Shown: piece by piece, positions 41,201-51,166 of the stretch
How positions within the stretch are numbered: the stretch's first letter is position 1
Layout of the letters: each line of letters begins with the position of its first letter
Origin: Agmasoma carcini (nom. nud.)
Lineage: Eukaryota > Microsporidia > Thelohaniidae
Length of the DNA: 64,000 nt
Reading direction: 5' to 3'
NCBI GenBank assembly: GCA_029232285.1
Contig: JAOXFI010000017.1
Span: forward strand, 23,750-87,749
Translations under genes and position numbers: made by a program
Notes under the pieces: model-generated
Told to the model about the DNA's origin: nothing
What the model saw: the letters and a program-made list of their open reading frames with translations, nothing else
Database searches by the model: none

Positions 41201-41585
41201 CTAGATCTGCGCTTTTCACTTCAACAAACCCGTCTTTTGTGAGTTTTGAATATTTTTGAGAATTGCAATCCTCATCTTTGACGTGCCTTTTGTAGTCATC
41301 ACAACCTTCATTAATCATGTTTAAGATTAGGACGAAAAACCAAGGAAAGAATGAAGAGAAGAATGGGGATACACTAAATTCCTTACGATATTGAAGTATC
41401 ATGATCAAAGTAAAGTAGATTGAAGAAAAATGTTGATGCTGTAGCCAAATGATCTTTGGAACGAACGTAAGCAAGGTATACTTGCTGTTCTTTATTCTAT
41501 TGGTAGATTTTTTGTCTGTACTTGATGTGGTAATATGTGTTAGACCAGGCATTGTATGGGTTTGAATTTCTGGTTCGCCTTTCAT
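38277..41585 (-). CDS. NEO1: P4-ATPase, NEO1/ATP9 type phospholipid flippase
   Basis: Aminophospholipid-translocating ATPase of Golgi/endosome membranes. The actuator motif is DQLDGETDW (163-171), where DW instead of NL marks the Neo1/ATP9 branch. The P4 motif PISLKV lies at 430-435 and the phosphorylation site DKTGTLTKNE has D477. The nucleotide domain has SSPDEVAIVNF and FSSVTKRMG; the hinge shows LTGDKKETA and GDGGNDVSMI. About ten membrane helices are visible (two near 55-90, two near 385-445, six after 890). Residues about 225-335 are an acidic, serine-rich insert inside the actuator/linker region. Neo1 works without a Cdc50 partner in yeast, which would suit a reduced genome. Start ATG 41585; upstream reads ACCCTTTCTT. 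Confidence 0.95.
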   Translation of the reverse strand: MKGEPEIQTHTMPGLTHITTSSTDKKSTNRIKNSKYTLLTFVPKIIWLQHQHFSSIYFTLIMILQYRKEFSVSPFFSSFFPWFFVLILNMINEGCDDYKRHVKDEDCNSQKYSKLTKDGFVEVKSADLVPGDMIRVNKGDRIPADIVLLKSDDANSEIFIRTDQLDGETDWKRRVAPYHTQRSSIDSLFSVSIDVESPHKDIYSFNGALYIGNYEDSIIDNKVIFNKSKEENSESNDQPDSELFSENLNSVHEEVEIDSLSQNLNVEEDVMNSPYSQDSISEFKTLLAKAEDEYSDQEVLENDPMDNVLKSSHIEPDINIKISSSGSLNERKESVDLDNTLWQGTIAATTSALGLVIYTGPNTRASLNSNEPRNKDNKIERELDIYTLILALISAVSAGFYTKMRLTSFYLPYVIKIFIRFLILFSYVIPISLKVTINLARLHYSMALSKDEKMEGVKVRTTSMQEELGRISFLLSDKTGTLTKNEMEMKKVHLGTVCFSTEEPDFKACLDTFSQRKKKAKWKMRRPLDQRCYELAEALVVCHSVTPVETKDGLTYQASSPDEVAIVNFLADVDVKLIYRSRKEIKALFSGELRSYKILHIFPFSSVTKRMGIVVEKENGEKLFCMKGADTAMASIVNETDWADGATDNMAREGLRTLHVGFRIMPQDEYLKFDKEMEAASLVIGNRAEEQLKAQRSIENNLELIGLTGVEDKLQDNIQQSLESLKNAGISVWMLTGDKKETAISIAKSSKLFTRNQRYMVICNQSRQEISKSLLTLSQNYNALVIDGASMSNCDEALLTDLIKISTSLDAVVGCRLSPTQKADVARIIRSETKRVVCAIGDGGNDVSMINAADVGIGIEGKEGNQASTAADISVTQFDSICELLFWHGRRCYMNTACISQIILHRGIIISVIQGIFSALINFFSISLFQGLMPVLYIILTFPPLYAIAGLHDISRDITMNYPELYKELVRKQLLSLKNFSYTVLQSFLQGAIIMYGFMFFQNEFFTISVLSFVALVVNELIMVILSSHKINSELLMLTLFSFSGLCLCFKIFEFNMKLEAKNIAAIGIVNLISSITFVFIKLYMKYRNPSTAEKLMLSRES

Positions 41586-42645
41586 AAGAAAGGGTAAAAT
41601 AAAATTTTTATATGAAACAAATTGTAAATATTTTATTGGTAAATAAGAAAAGGGTTTTGTGAAATAGGGGGGGTTGAAAGGTTGATGTTAACTGCAGTGT
41701 AACCATTTAATTTTTGGTATGAAGTTTAAATAAATATTAAATGTTTTGTATTATATTATAAAACCAATATATTTATTTGAGATAGTGACAGTTTTATGTA
41801 TATTGATCAGCAAAAATAGTGTAATATTCGTTCAAGGGTTTCATACTATTATGAAACATTAATTTATTGTTTCTAACCTATGAAAGAATTAATAACATGT
41901 TTAAATGTCTCGGAATAGATTATTTTTTGATATTAAGACTTAAAACATCACTTTCGAAACATATCACAAATTTTCATAATTTTTTTCTATAATGTAAATA
42001 TGATTGATATTATCATGTTTTGTTATGATAAATAAATAAATGTAAGATAAATATCATTTACCATCTGTAGTTATGTGATAACACCATCTATATAGTTAAT
42101 AAAAACACATGATAAGATGTTATGACTATAATTGACACCTGATTTAGGGTTAAGGATATTACAGCTTAGACTGATATTTAAAGATATTTTTATTTCAGAG
42201 ATATTGTGTGGAGCAACTCAAAATATTTCAACAGATCGGGCTAACATCAACCAAATTTGAATTCCATATAAATCTATTTTTTTCAACAATTGAAATATTT
42301 TCGATCACACCTGACCATTGTATATTATAGGGGTTTTCCATCAAATTGTAAATAATTCATACCTACGTGTAAATTTATTAATTGATATAAAAGTATGAAA
42401 AAAAATGAAAAGAATAAATAATATATTAAAATAAAATAAAATATATAATTACCGATTGATGTGAAAATTTTGCAATTAGATGGAGAACCCATATATTACA
42501 ATAATAATATTTATTTATCAAACCTAAGTATATACTATTTAAAGATTAAATATATATTGATAAGAAATGATTTACGAATCACTTTGAATTTGAACGTATT
42601 TAAACAAAATTATTGTTCAATTTTAATTTATTTATAAAAAACGTC
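41586..42645. other. Intergenic, no gene seen
   Basis: About 1060 bp of A+T-rich DNA between the NEO1 start and the 3' end of the next reverse gene. No transposon end or RNA gene was recognised. Confidence 0.6.
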
Positions 42646-43131
42646 TTAGTTGGTTTCGTCATCCTTCAACTTTCGTAGATTAATTCTAAACTGGAAATAA
42701 CTACCAGTGATGTAAAAAGCATCTGATTTCGGCAATCTCATCTTCATACAATATCTGGTTTTTTCACCCCCAAGATCAACTAATCTCTTCTCCATATACG
42801 TTTTATAGTACATAAGCTCATGATATCTCAACAGCTGAGGAGTAAATCCTTCCGCTTCTTTAATACTAGACAATTCTTTTATCTTTGAAAGTGTTTCTCC
42901 CACTACAGATCTCATATCAACATCTACATTACATCCGTTGTATATTGTATCATCAGCAGAGACATTGAATAAATTATAAGGCAATAAACATTCTATGGCA
43001 TGTTTTCTGTTCTTAAAGGGGGCTGTTTCATGGTTGTTCACTATATACAAATCCTTTTCTATAAAATTTAGTACCCTGTTTTGTCTAGCCATGTCTTTTT
43101 CACTTGAAATTTCATTTGTAAATTCTTCCAT
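42646..43131 (-). CDS. GLTSCR1-domain-like protein (possible SWI/SNF subunit)
   Basis: 161 residues. The stretch VLNFIEKDLYIVNNHETAPF with the following KNRKHAIECLLPYNLF resembles the GLTSCR1/BICRA conserved region (a dxxxV...PFxxxxxAVxRLLPYHxF pattern), found in SWI/SNF-type remodellers and fungal proteins. The C-terminal half is charged and helical, then ends with a beta-like stretch (FYITGSYFQFRINLRKL). The match rests on a short motif, so the assignment is tentative. The start at 43131 follows AAATTTTTTC and GTCCCCAT, supporting the gene. A forward ORF over its 5' end is a shadow. Confidence 0.5.
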   Translation of the reverse strand: MEEFTNEISSEKDMARQNRVLNFIEKDLYIVNNHETAPFKNRKHAIECLLPYNLFNVSADDTIYNGCNVDVDMRSVVGETLSKIKELSSIKEAEGFTPQLLRYHELMYYKTYMEKRLVDLGGEKTRYCMKMRLPKSDAFYITGSYFQFRINLRKLKDDETN

Positions 43132-43567
43132 ATGGGGACATCGTTTGAAAAAATTTTATATTGTAAAAAAATATTTTTATATAATTTTTTATATTTTGAT
43201 CTAAAAAGACTAACTAAATATCACCAGTTTTACCTAAGTCATAGTCTGATATTAACAAAGTATTATAATGAATTTTTAATATATATAACCAGTAATGTAT
43301 GTATTATATGAAAACTTATTATGTTATAGATCAATATAAAATATTTTATATTTTAGATAATACAGAAAGTCATATATTGATATAAAGGATGTTAAATAAA
43401 CTATATTATGGGATGAAGATGATGTGTTAGACAATTGTATAATATTATCCAAATATAATAACGTGTTTTATACCTAATTGATGGAGTATATAACAATCAA
43501 GCTTTATAATTACGTTGATCTAAATTTTATAATAATTCTTTGTAATAACAAATTTTTTTGAATATCC
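43132..43567. other. Divergent promoter region
   Basis: A+T-rich 436 bp between two divergent starts. The forward side ends AAATTTTTTTGAATATCC before ATG 43568. Nothing else was seen. Confidence 0.5.
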
Positions 43568-44902
43568 ATGGAAGAGAGTAAACAACTAAAGAAACTATTT
43601 AAAAGGGTTGTAAATAGCTTAATGCGAGATAAGATCGATGTGGCAGTGTCTTTGGCAAAGGATTTTCCACAGTTTACTGCTTTCTTGAACCAATATAAGA
43701 TTTATCCAGATTTGGATGTTAAAAATAACGTATCTGAATATGATAGGACATGTTTGGATACCACGTTGTTTATCGATAATGATTGCATAGAAACTAGGCC
43801 CATTACGCGTAATAACACAGAACAGTGCGATAAAATCACACCCAATCAAACTATAGGCAACATAAGCAGATATGAATCATCTTTTTGCTATACTGAAGAT
43901 AATTTTGGTAGACGAATTGTTAGGAAAAAAGTGAGACGTTATCAAAGCAAGAAAAAAAACTTTAGAAAATTAGAATTAGACGGTAATGAGATAATAAATG
44001 AAAATGTTAAGAGAAGAGACCTTGGAAATGAGCCTAATTACTTGGATCAGTTGTATGAGAAAAGAAATAACTACAAGATTCAATGGGAGAAAGCTAGTCT
44101 AGATTTGCAAGAAGCTCATTCTAAAATCAAATTATTAGAAAAGGATTTAGATTTTAACAAAAAACATGTTAATGACATGACTACACGATTTAGTGAGCTC
44201 GAATCAAAGTACAACGAGGCTATCAAATCTATTAAGAGCTTGTCCGAGAATAGAAAACAAAATCGTACTTATGTTTTTAACTATAGAGCCATTGATCTGG
44301 ATACAAAAATCGTTGAAAGATCATTCTTGGATGGGTCTACCAGCACAATGTCCTATGGGAGGAAATTATCTCAAAATTGTCCTTTGTATCTACACAGTAA
44401 ACAAAAAAACTGTTTATCTTCTATTTTAGCGATTATGTCTGATGAAATAAATGTAGGTGTCAATATAAATAAAAATGTTCAACGTTCGCAAAAAACACCT
44501 GGATCGGCTAAAGAAGTACTTAAACCTAAATGTGATAAGGAAAATATTAATTATCATTCAGTTAAGTATAATATTGATGCTGACAAATTGTCTTCTGATG
44601 GTTTATATAAAAAGGCTGTTGAGTTTGGTCGAAGTACGCTTTCAAATAAGTCTGATCCACTTTCATACATTCCCATCACTGATATTCCTAAATATGAGAT
44701 GGGTGATGATAATGATTTTGTTGAGCCAGATTTTGCTAAGGATGGTAATCTTAGCATTGTTGTCAATAGACAGAGACATGATTTATTGGAGAGTTACTTT
44801 GGAAAGAATAAAGAAATTGATGTTGAGACGATATTTCCACATATTCCTGATGTTACTAATGAATCACCTAATAAGATTAGACAGCTATACAATAGAAGGT
44901 AA
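43568..44902 (+). CDS. Coiled-coil protein with KEN box, unknown
   Basis: Not recognised. 444 residues: a basic helical N-terminus (EESKQLKKLFKRVVNSLM), a basic stretch RRIVRKKVRRYQSKKKNFRK (about 117-136), a coiled coil (about 170-235, with LDLQEAHSKIKLLEKDLDF), and a long polar region. A KEN sequence at 324-326 (CDKENINYH) lies in that disordered part, which is the usual setting of an APC/C degron. With separase, KNL1 and a KEN-bearing kinesin nearby, a cell-cycle or spindle role is possible but inferred. The start sits in AATATCCATGG. Two long alternative frames inside it are shadows. Confidence 0.65.
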   Translation: MEESKQLKKLFKRVVNSLMRDKIDVAVSLAKDFPQFTAFLNQYKIYPDLDVKNNVSEYDRTCLDTTLFIDNDCIETRPITRNNTEQCDKITPNQTIGNISRYESSFCYTEDNFGRRIVRKKVRRYQSKKKNFRKLELDGNEIINENVKRRDLGNEPNYLDQLYEKRNNYKIQWEKASLDLQEAHSKIKLLEKDLDFNKKHVNDMTTRFSELESKYNEAIKSIKSLSENRKQNRTYVFNYRAIDLDTKIVERSFLDGSTSTMSYGRKLSQNCPLYLHSKQKNCLSSILAIMSDEINVGVNINKNVQRSQKTPGSAKEVLKPKCDKENINYHSVKYNIDADKLSSDGLYKKAVEFGRSTLSNKSDPLSYIPITDIPKYEMGDDNDFVEPDFAKDGNLSIVVNRQRHDLLESYFGKNKEIDVETIFPHIPDVTNESPNKIRQLYNRR

Positions 44903-45539
44903 ACTTTAGGTATTTGTTATAAATAAATGAAATTATATTTAATTTAATTAAGAAATAAAAACATTGCATTTAATATTGGGACAAGGATTTGTAATAAAGG
45001 TTCAGATATTGGGTTTTTAATGATAATATTTTATTTAACTAGAAGAAACATCACTAAAATTATCTTATAAATGTATAAAAACATAACTATATTTATCATA
45101 TTTCGTAAAATTAAATTATACAGTCATATATCTATTATTTATCGTTTTTTTTTAAATTTACAAAGGTTATAGAATTGATTTATAATATGTGATGTTGAAT
45201 GGTTTATCAATACCAGATTACAACATTGATCTTCTATAATCTGAGTCTCTCTATTAAAAATATGTTCGTGTGTTTTTTCATATTCTCACTTGTTATAATC
45301 TAATTTGACATCAATTTTTAAAAAAATCTGCACCATGAAATTAACTGGCTTCTTTATAGACTATCTTCATATATTAATTATGTACTTTTAGTTATAGTTA
45401 TATCATTTTTAGTGATTTGGGTGATTTTTTTGTTGCATGTATAAAATACAAAATATTATAAATATGAAATTAATACTTTATTGAATCTTTCAGACCAAGA
45501 TCAAAACATAAAAGGCATCTTCTTAGAATAAATCATTAA
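44903..45539. other. Intergenic, start of gene-free island
   Basis: A+T-rich DNA after the coiled-coil gene. No gene was seen. From here to 53880 no host gene was recognised. Confidence 0.6.
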
Positions 45540-45713
45540 AAATTACCTTGTGAAAACGGACAACTCAAAACAAAATGTTTGAAATATGGAGGATGGGGCT
45601 TTGGTTTATTATCTAATGTACCAGGTTTATCCCAAATAGGAAGAAATGTGTTCAAATTATCACAAACCTATGTTGCTCAGACTATATACAAAAATGTCGA
45701 TAAATTTGCATAG
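45540..45713 (+). pseudogene. Tc1-type transposase fragment
   Basis: A 57-codon open stretch without ATG: KTKCLKYGGWGFGLLSN and then YVAQTIYKNVDKFA before a stop. The KYGG start followed by a glycine-rich strand and a late YxxxxYKNVxKFA resembles the middle of Tc1 transposases (usual form KHGGGSVMVWG). It is not bounded by recognised inverted repeats and lies just left of the family C element. Confidence 0.4.
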
Positions 45714-45759
45714 AGATGCAAAAAAACAAATTGTAAAACAATGTTAATATTTTCACCTA

Positions 45760-46984
45760 CAGTGATGGAAAAAACCGGAATGACAAAAAATGCATAAAAA
45801 TTGATTAAATTGCTTTTTATATATATTTGAATAATGTCTATAACCGTAATTATGTTTGAGTGTTTATGATATAAAACTATATACAGTTTTGTGGGAAAAA
45901 ATAATATTTGGTATGTTAATATTTTGCCCGATACAATCAATACACCTTGATCATGCTTCTTACCAGTTTTTGACAATAACTTTTAGGTATTTCACTCTAA
46001 ATTATTTCAAGTTCTCAAATAATTCATCAGTTTCTTACCTCTAAAATCTTGCAATTTTTGACCACAAAATGCTCAATTGGTTCAAATCAGGCGATTGCGC
46101 TAGACATTCAAGTTTTTAATAAAATTCTGTTGCATGATTGTAGATGTGCTTGGCATCGTCGTTTGTTGGAAAATAAAATTATCCATTTTTAATTTTCCAC
46201 AAAATATCAACGTTTTCAACCAATTTTCAACATATTTATCTTTTCGACCTTTTACTAGAACCAACTTCCCAACACCATTTGAGCCAAAACAACCCAATTC
46301 ATAAATTTACTGTCGGTATAAGATGGCTATGATTTAGCGATGTAGATGCTCTTCGCCAGCAGAATTGTCGTTTATTGTTTACAAACAATTTAAATGATAA
46401 ATTTATTTACCATAATAATTTATTACAGGTGTTATTATAATATATGCACCTTTTTGCAAGCCTTAATCAATTTAAAATATTTTTTATGCTTAAATGGGGT
46501 TTTCGAACAGCGACACACCCTTTAAACTTTTTTATATTAAAATGATTGTGAATTGTACAGAAGTTACATTTAAACACAATTTTTCTAATTTAAATCAATT
46601 AAAAAGAATAGTTACAACATTAGAACGACTTGAATCATATCTTCTGTTTACTGTGCTCTTGTTGTGGTACTTTCTGAATATATTTGACACAGTACTGCTA
46701 GGTAAATCCACCTTATCAGCTATCTTTTTAAGTTTCATATTCTGGTGCCTAAAAGCAATTATTAGACCTTTAAAAAGTATGATGAATGTTTACCCATTTC
46801 AGAAATTTTTATTTGAAAAAATATGACATTTTATGAGAAATATATAAAAATTTATATAATTTTATATCACTGAAAATTAAATATAATTATGATTACACAC
46901 ATCATTTAAACATATATAAAAACAAATTATTCAATTTTCATGCATTAATATGTATTTTTTGTCATTTCGGTTTTTTCACCACTG
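45760..46984 (-). mobile_element. Tc1/mariner element, family C, decayed
   Basis: A 1225-bp element between TA dinucleotides. The left end is CAGTGATGGAAAAAACCGGA then ATGACAAAAAATGCAT; the right end read inward is CAGTGGTGAAAAAACCGAAA then TGACAAAAAATACAT. The transposase is on the reverse strand, starting at ATG 46797 with MGKHSSYFLKGLIIAF and the helix-turn-helix KLKKIADKVDLPSSTVSNIF. It is broken by stops. A later open part at 46100-46297 reads WLKTLIFCGKLKMDNFIFQQ after GCFGSNGVGKLVLVKG. The terminal repeats are well preserved, so this copy is younger than family A copies 1-3. The forward ORF at 46494-46826 is the antisense of its N-terminus. Confidence 0.88.
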
Positions 46985-47160
46985 TATGGCATGAGAATCA
47001 TACTTACTGTATTAATAAGCTTTTTACGAAACAAATTTCAGTGGTTACTAACGGTGATTAATAATAAATACTAAATATATTGAAAATATACTTGTCCCTG
47101 ATTTTTCTTCTTGTAAATTAAGTGTCCTGTTTAATCGATCAAGTTGATAAAAACATGCTT
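46985..47160. other. Spacer inside transposon island
   Basis: A+T-rich DNA with nothing recognised. Confidence 0.4.
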
Positions 47161-47465
47161 AACTTCAAGGCTAACAATCATAGAGGTAGAGCACTTTTAA
47201 ATAAGACTACGGCTATATGTGTTCATGAATATAGTGATGGAGATATTAGAGCCTATATAAGGAGTTTTACAAAATAAGAAAGGTAATACTATCATACCTA
47301 TTGTCGATAATCAAGTCTGTGCGGGTAATTCAATTTAGACCCATGAAATTAGAGGTTATTCTGGTTTAAGTAATAATTATTTTATCTATGATTACGTATG
47401 TCATAAATACGAGTTCATTAATTCAGATAGCGGTGTCAATACCCAGAATATGGATAAAATGATGT
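47161..47465 (+). pseudogene. IS1595/Merlin-type transposase remnant 1
   Basis: Forward-strand coding remnant: NNHRGRALLNKTTAICVHEY, then after frame breaks IIPIVDNQVCAGNSI, THEIRGYSGLSNNYFIYDYV and CHKYEFINSDSGVNTQN. This order (lysine/arginine start, IVxxxVxxGSxxxTDExRGYxGL, then NxxSGVHTQN) is that of the ISXO2-like DDE domain of IS1595/Merlin transposases. It has several stops. No terminal repeats were found. Confidence 0.7.
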
Positions 47466-47829
47466 TTCTTAAAGATCTTCTTGTTTTGAAATAACAAATG
47501 TAAAACGATCAATAGTTTATTAGATTAAATAAATTTTAAATGATGTTAAAATTCATTTCATATGTTTTTGGATTTACAATTATGAATTTAATATGAAAGC
47601 TTTTCGTTTAAGCCCAAAAATTTATAATTATGATAATTTTTACAATGTTCTAGTTTTGTAGAATTGGGTAGGTTGATAATATGCAATCAAATTAATTACA
47701 AAATCATAGGAGATTAAATTTATTAAAAGATGAATAAGTTTAAGAATAGTGATTATAAATATAAATGAAATTGTATTAATTGAAAGTATTATGGATCATC
47801 TGTAATAATCCTTTTCATAATCATTTCGC

Positions 47830-48235
47830 ATAACACTGTCTTTAAATATGGCTTCAGATAGAAAACTATCTATTTTATTATTATGAAATATTTTTTCACT
47901 TTGAGTCTTAAATTGACCTTCCCCCAACAAGATTCTATATTTTGGGTATCTGTTGCATTAATTAAATCAACGAAATTACAACTGTGATCACAGTACTATG
48001 TCCAAAGCCTGTTTTTTGGCTTAATTGATTGTATTGCCGCCATTGATCTGAAAATATTATTGTTCCATCTCGACACACTTCTTGTACTATTGGAAGTAAT
48101 GTGTCTACTTTTCTATCATATACTCGTTTTAGAAACACCCTTGCCGTTTGAAAGTGTATCCGCGATGCCAAAAACCCTTAATTATTCATTTGCGGCCCTA
48201 CCCACGCTGTATTTAATTTAAGATAAAATTACTTT
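47830..48235 (-). pseudogene. IS1595/Merlin-type transposase remnant 2
   Basis: Reverse-strand remnant: KYSVGRAANE then LRVFGIADT, then TLLPIVQEVCRDGTIIFSDQ and WRQYNQLSQKTGFGHSTV, then in another frame CNFVDLINATDTQNIESCWG with the catalytic glutamate. The WRxY...H and TQNIESxW signatures fit Merlin/IS1595 transposases. It is broken by at least one stop and one frameshift. It differs clearly from remnant 1 and from the complete element at 51167. Confidence 0.75.
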
Positions 48236-48623
48236 TATCAGATGAGGCAAATTATATCGTTTCCATATAAACGTAACAGATTCTGATTAGATAAAAACAC
48301 ATTTTTTTATAAATTTTGAAAATTGTTGAGTATGACAAATTTATAAGATTTGTCGACTTTTGTTTTGTTAAATCAATAGACCAAAAATTTAATACCAATA
48401 ACACATTCTTTAATAAAGTTGAAAAGTTTTCAAAAAAATGGTATTTTTAAAACCATTACATGATGTGTTCATACATCTAAACACTTTTTGATTTATTGAT
48501 CTTGTATATTATACTAGAATGCAAAGATTGTGCATTAAAGGCAATCATTATTTCGAATAATGACTCTTATATCAACAAAAAAGATTTATTATATCTTTAA
48601 AACTGAAATTTTTCATATATTTA
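48236..48623. other. Spacer inside transposon island
   Basis: A+T-rich DNA with no gene or transposon end recognised. Confidence 0.4.
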
Positions 48624-50011
48624 CAGCACTCTAAAAAGAACTTGACACTTCAAAAAGATTATATAAAAAGTGTGAATTTTTAAATAGAAAAATAATTGAG
48701 TTTAATAGTATAAGTTTATCTATAATATTTAATATTTTTAAATTGCGCATTTTATATAAACTTTTTTTCATAATTTAGATAAATTTTTGATTAAAAACCA
48801 ATAAAAACTGTATATCTTTATTTAATAAGATATATTACCACCTTTTGTCACGATAACTTCTTTAATTCTGTCGCCCTATAGAATCTATTAGTGTTCTACA
48901 ATATAAGGTTATGATATCAGACCACATTACACTAATTTTTGATAACAAATGCGCCTCGTTTTCAAAAACAACATTTATTAGTTTTTGCTTTAAATAAGCC
49001 TATAGATGTTCTATAAGGTTAATGCCTGGACTCTGTAAAAACCATTCTAACACCTCATTGTCTATATATTTAAAAACCCTTATGCCATCTTATTTTTATG
49101 CTTTGGATCATTTTCAGTTCAAATTTATATTTTTAAAATTAGAATTTTCTTGCACTCTCATTAAAATTATTGCTTAATATTTAAGTATAATATAGTGCGT
49201 TTTAGTTTCTATAGAAAACACCAAATTTATAACACCATTTCTTCTCATACAACCCCGAACAAATATTTTCTTCTTATTAAATTTAACAATTTCATATATT
49301 TTGTTGATTTTTTTCTTCAACCAAACCTTTTGCTTCTTAGAGTCATTATAAATGTTAAAAAAACTTTCATCTGAAAAATAACATTGCTAAAGTAGTCACT
49401 ACCTTCAAATAGCCACATTTTTGCAATTTTTAATCTGTTAATGATTTGAACATTTGATAATTTTGGCTCAAAAAAATCAACACATTTAAAATGATTTTTC
49501 TTTAAGAAAAGACGCACACTTTCATCACAGATACATACATTCAATTCTTCTAATTTTTTTTGATATTACGTCATGTAGCGTAGAAGTTTTTATTGATCAA
49601 TTTTTTAATATTGCTGATTTAAATTAATTTATACCTCTACCACCTTTTCTTTTATCTCTAATATCATTATTGTATTGTAGATCTTTTTAGGCTGGTTTTT
49701 ACACTGATTTCGAGTATTGAAAACCACTTAGAAATTAGCTGAAAAATTCAACCTTTGTCGAATTCAAAAACATGTTTACCCATTAGGGTATTGTTTTGTA
49801 TCTTAGTTATATAAAGATAAAAATTATATGATATTTTTTCTTTTGTTTTTTATTGGTTTTAATTTAAAAATTTTATCAAAAGAGTTTATATAAAATGCGC
49901 GATTTATAAAATTTTAGATATACTTATACTATTAACTCAATTTCTTTTTTATTTAATAATTTACACTTTTTAAACAAACTTTTCGGGGTGTACGGTTTTT
50001 TTAGAGTACTG
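48624..50011 (-). mobile_element. Decayed Tc1/mariner element, family A copy 3
   Basis: 1388 bp between TA dinucleotides. The left end is CAGCACTCTAAAAAGAAC and the right end read inward is CAGTACTCTAAAAAAACCGT. Internal blocks TTGCGCATTTTATATAAAC and TTTATGCTTTGGATCATT match copies 1 and 2. The reverse-strand transposase fragment at 49317-49544 reads LSNVQIINRLKIAKMWLFEG and YFSNVIF. It has stops and frameshifts. Confidence 0.85.
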
Positions 50012-51158
50012 TATAAAAACAAAAGAAGATTTTATATATATGTTTACAGATGATCCGTGTTATTGATTTAACAAATTAATCAAATTTTATTTTATTCTAA
50101 GGGTAAACTTTAGTATTGATATGAAATTTATTTATTCGTGAAATTAGCAAGCAAAAAGAATTGAAATATAAAGAAAAGAATGGGTTGCAACCATACACTA
50201 TTGTGCTTTGCAAAAGGCTTATAAAATATAATAGGATGCAGTTGTAGCTGGATTAGCACTATTACACACAATCAGCTTATATCATTAAAGAATGCCACTT
50301 CTCTTCAATGAAGAAGAGGTATCTATTTAATTACCGCGAACCAGTTTACTAAAATGAATAAGGTTATCTATTTCTTTGTATAACATTTAACTTCTAATAG
50401 ATCCTAATCCTGTTATTTCTAAGTTTAAACTTGTATCACGTTGAGATCTAGACTCAGATCAAAGAATATTAGTAACATAACAAACTTTTTTGTAATTGTA
50501 AATCTTAATTCTAAAAAATAAATTATAATGCTCTTAATGTGTATGGGGTGTTATAAGGGGTATCAAAAATATATTTAAATTCTGGATATTCTTATGTACA
50601 AAACATTTAATTGAAGTATATTTTACAACTCAAAATTAACCCAAAAAATAGTATTGAGTTAAAGTCTTTTTTGTGGAATCAGAAAAAAAATTATATGAAA
50701 ATTGGCAAAAGCTACCACATTTTTAAATTTTATTTACAATTTAACTAGTTTTTGAAAATAAATTATGGGACGAATTTTATAATAATTGCGGGTCTTATAA
50801 ATCTTGTTTGACGAACCAAGAGTAAAAGCTTGTGTATAAAAACATATTTTATTGATATAAGAAATGGTAAAATTATGATATACATTTTATAATTATTGTT
50901 TAAAACTGGATTGTAACTTAACAAGCCTTATTTAATAAATAAAAATGAAATTCTTTTATTTATCGATAAAAACACCCCATGTTGGACAAAGAATTCTTTA
51001 ATGAAAATATTCTTTATTTTATATATGCTAATTAAAGAATGTGGTTTTAAGCAGATTATATGGTATTTTTAATCTATTACAATAATTTTTAAAATTAAAG
51101 ACAAAATAAGAAGTGTTTATTCAAAATATATTAGTCAAAGGACTTTACTGGAAGAGGG
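50012..51158. other. Gene-free spacer
   Basis: A+T-rich DNA between two transposons. No ORF, RNA gene or element end was recognised. Confidence 0.5.
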
Positions 51159-51166
51159 GTTGGGTG

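Noticed and set aside
44475..44909. 144-codon forward ORF in another frame
   Set aside because: Overlaps the coiled-coil gene and has hydrophobic shadow composition and no start box.
46494..46826. 110-codon forward ORF
   Set aside because: Antisense of the family C transposase N-terminus, which reads MGKHSS plus a helix-turn-helix.
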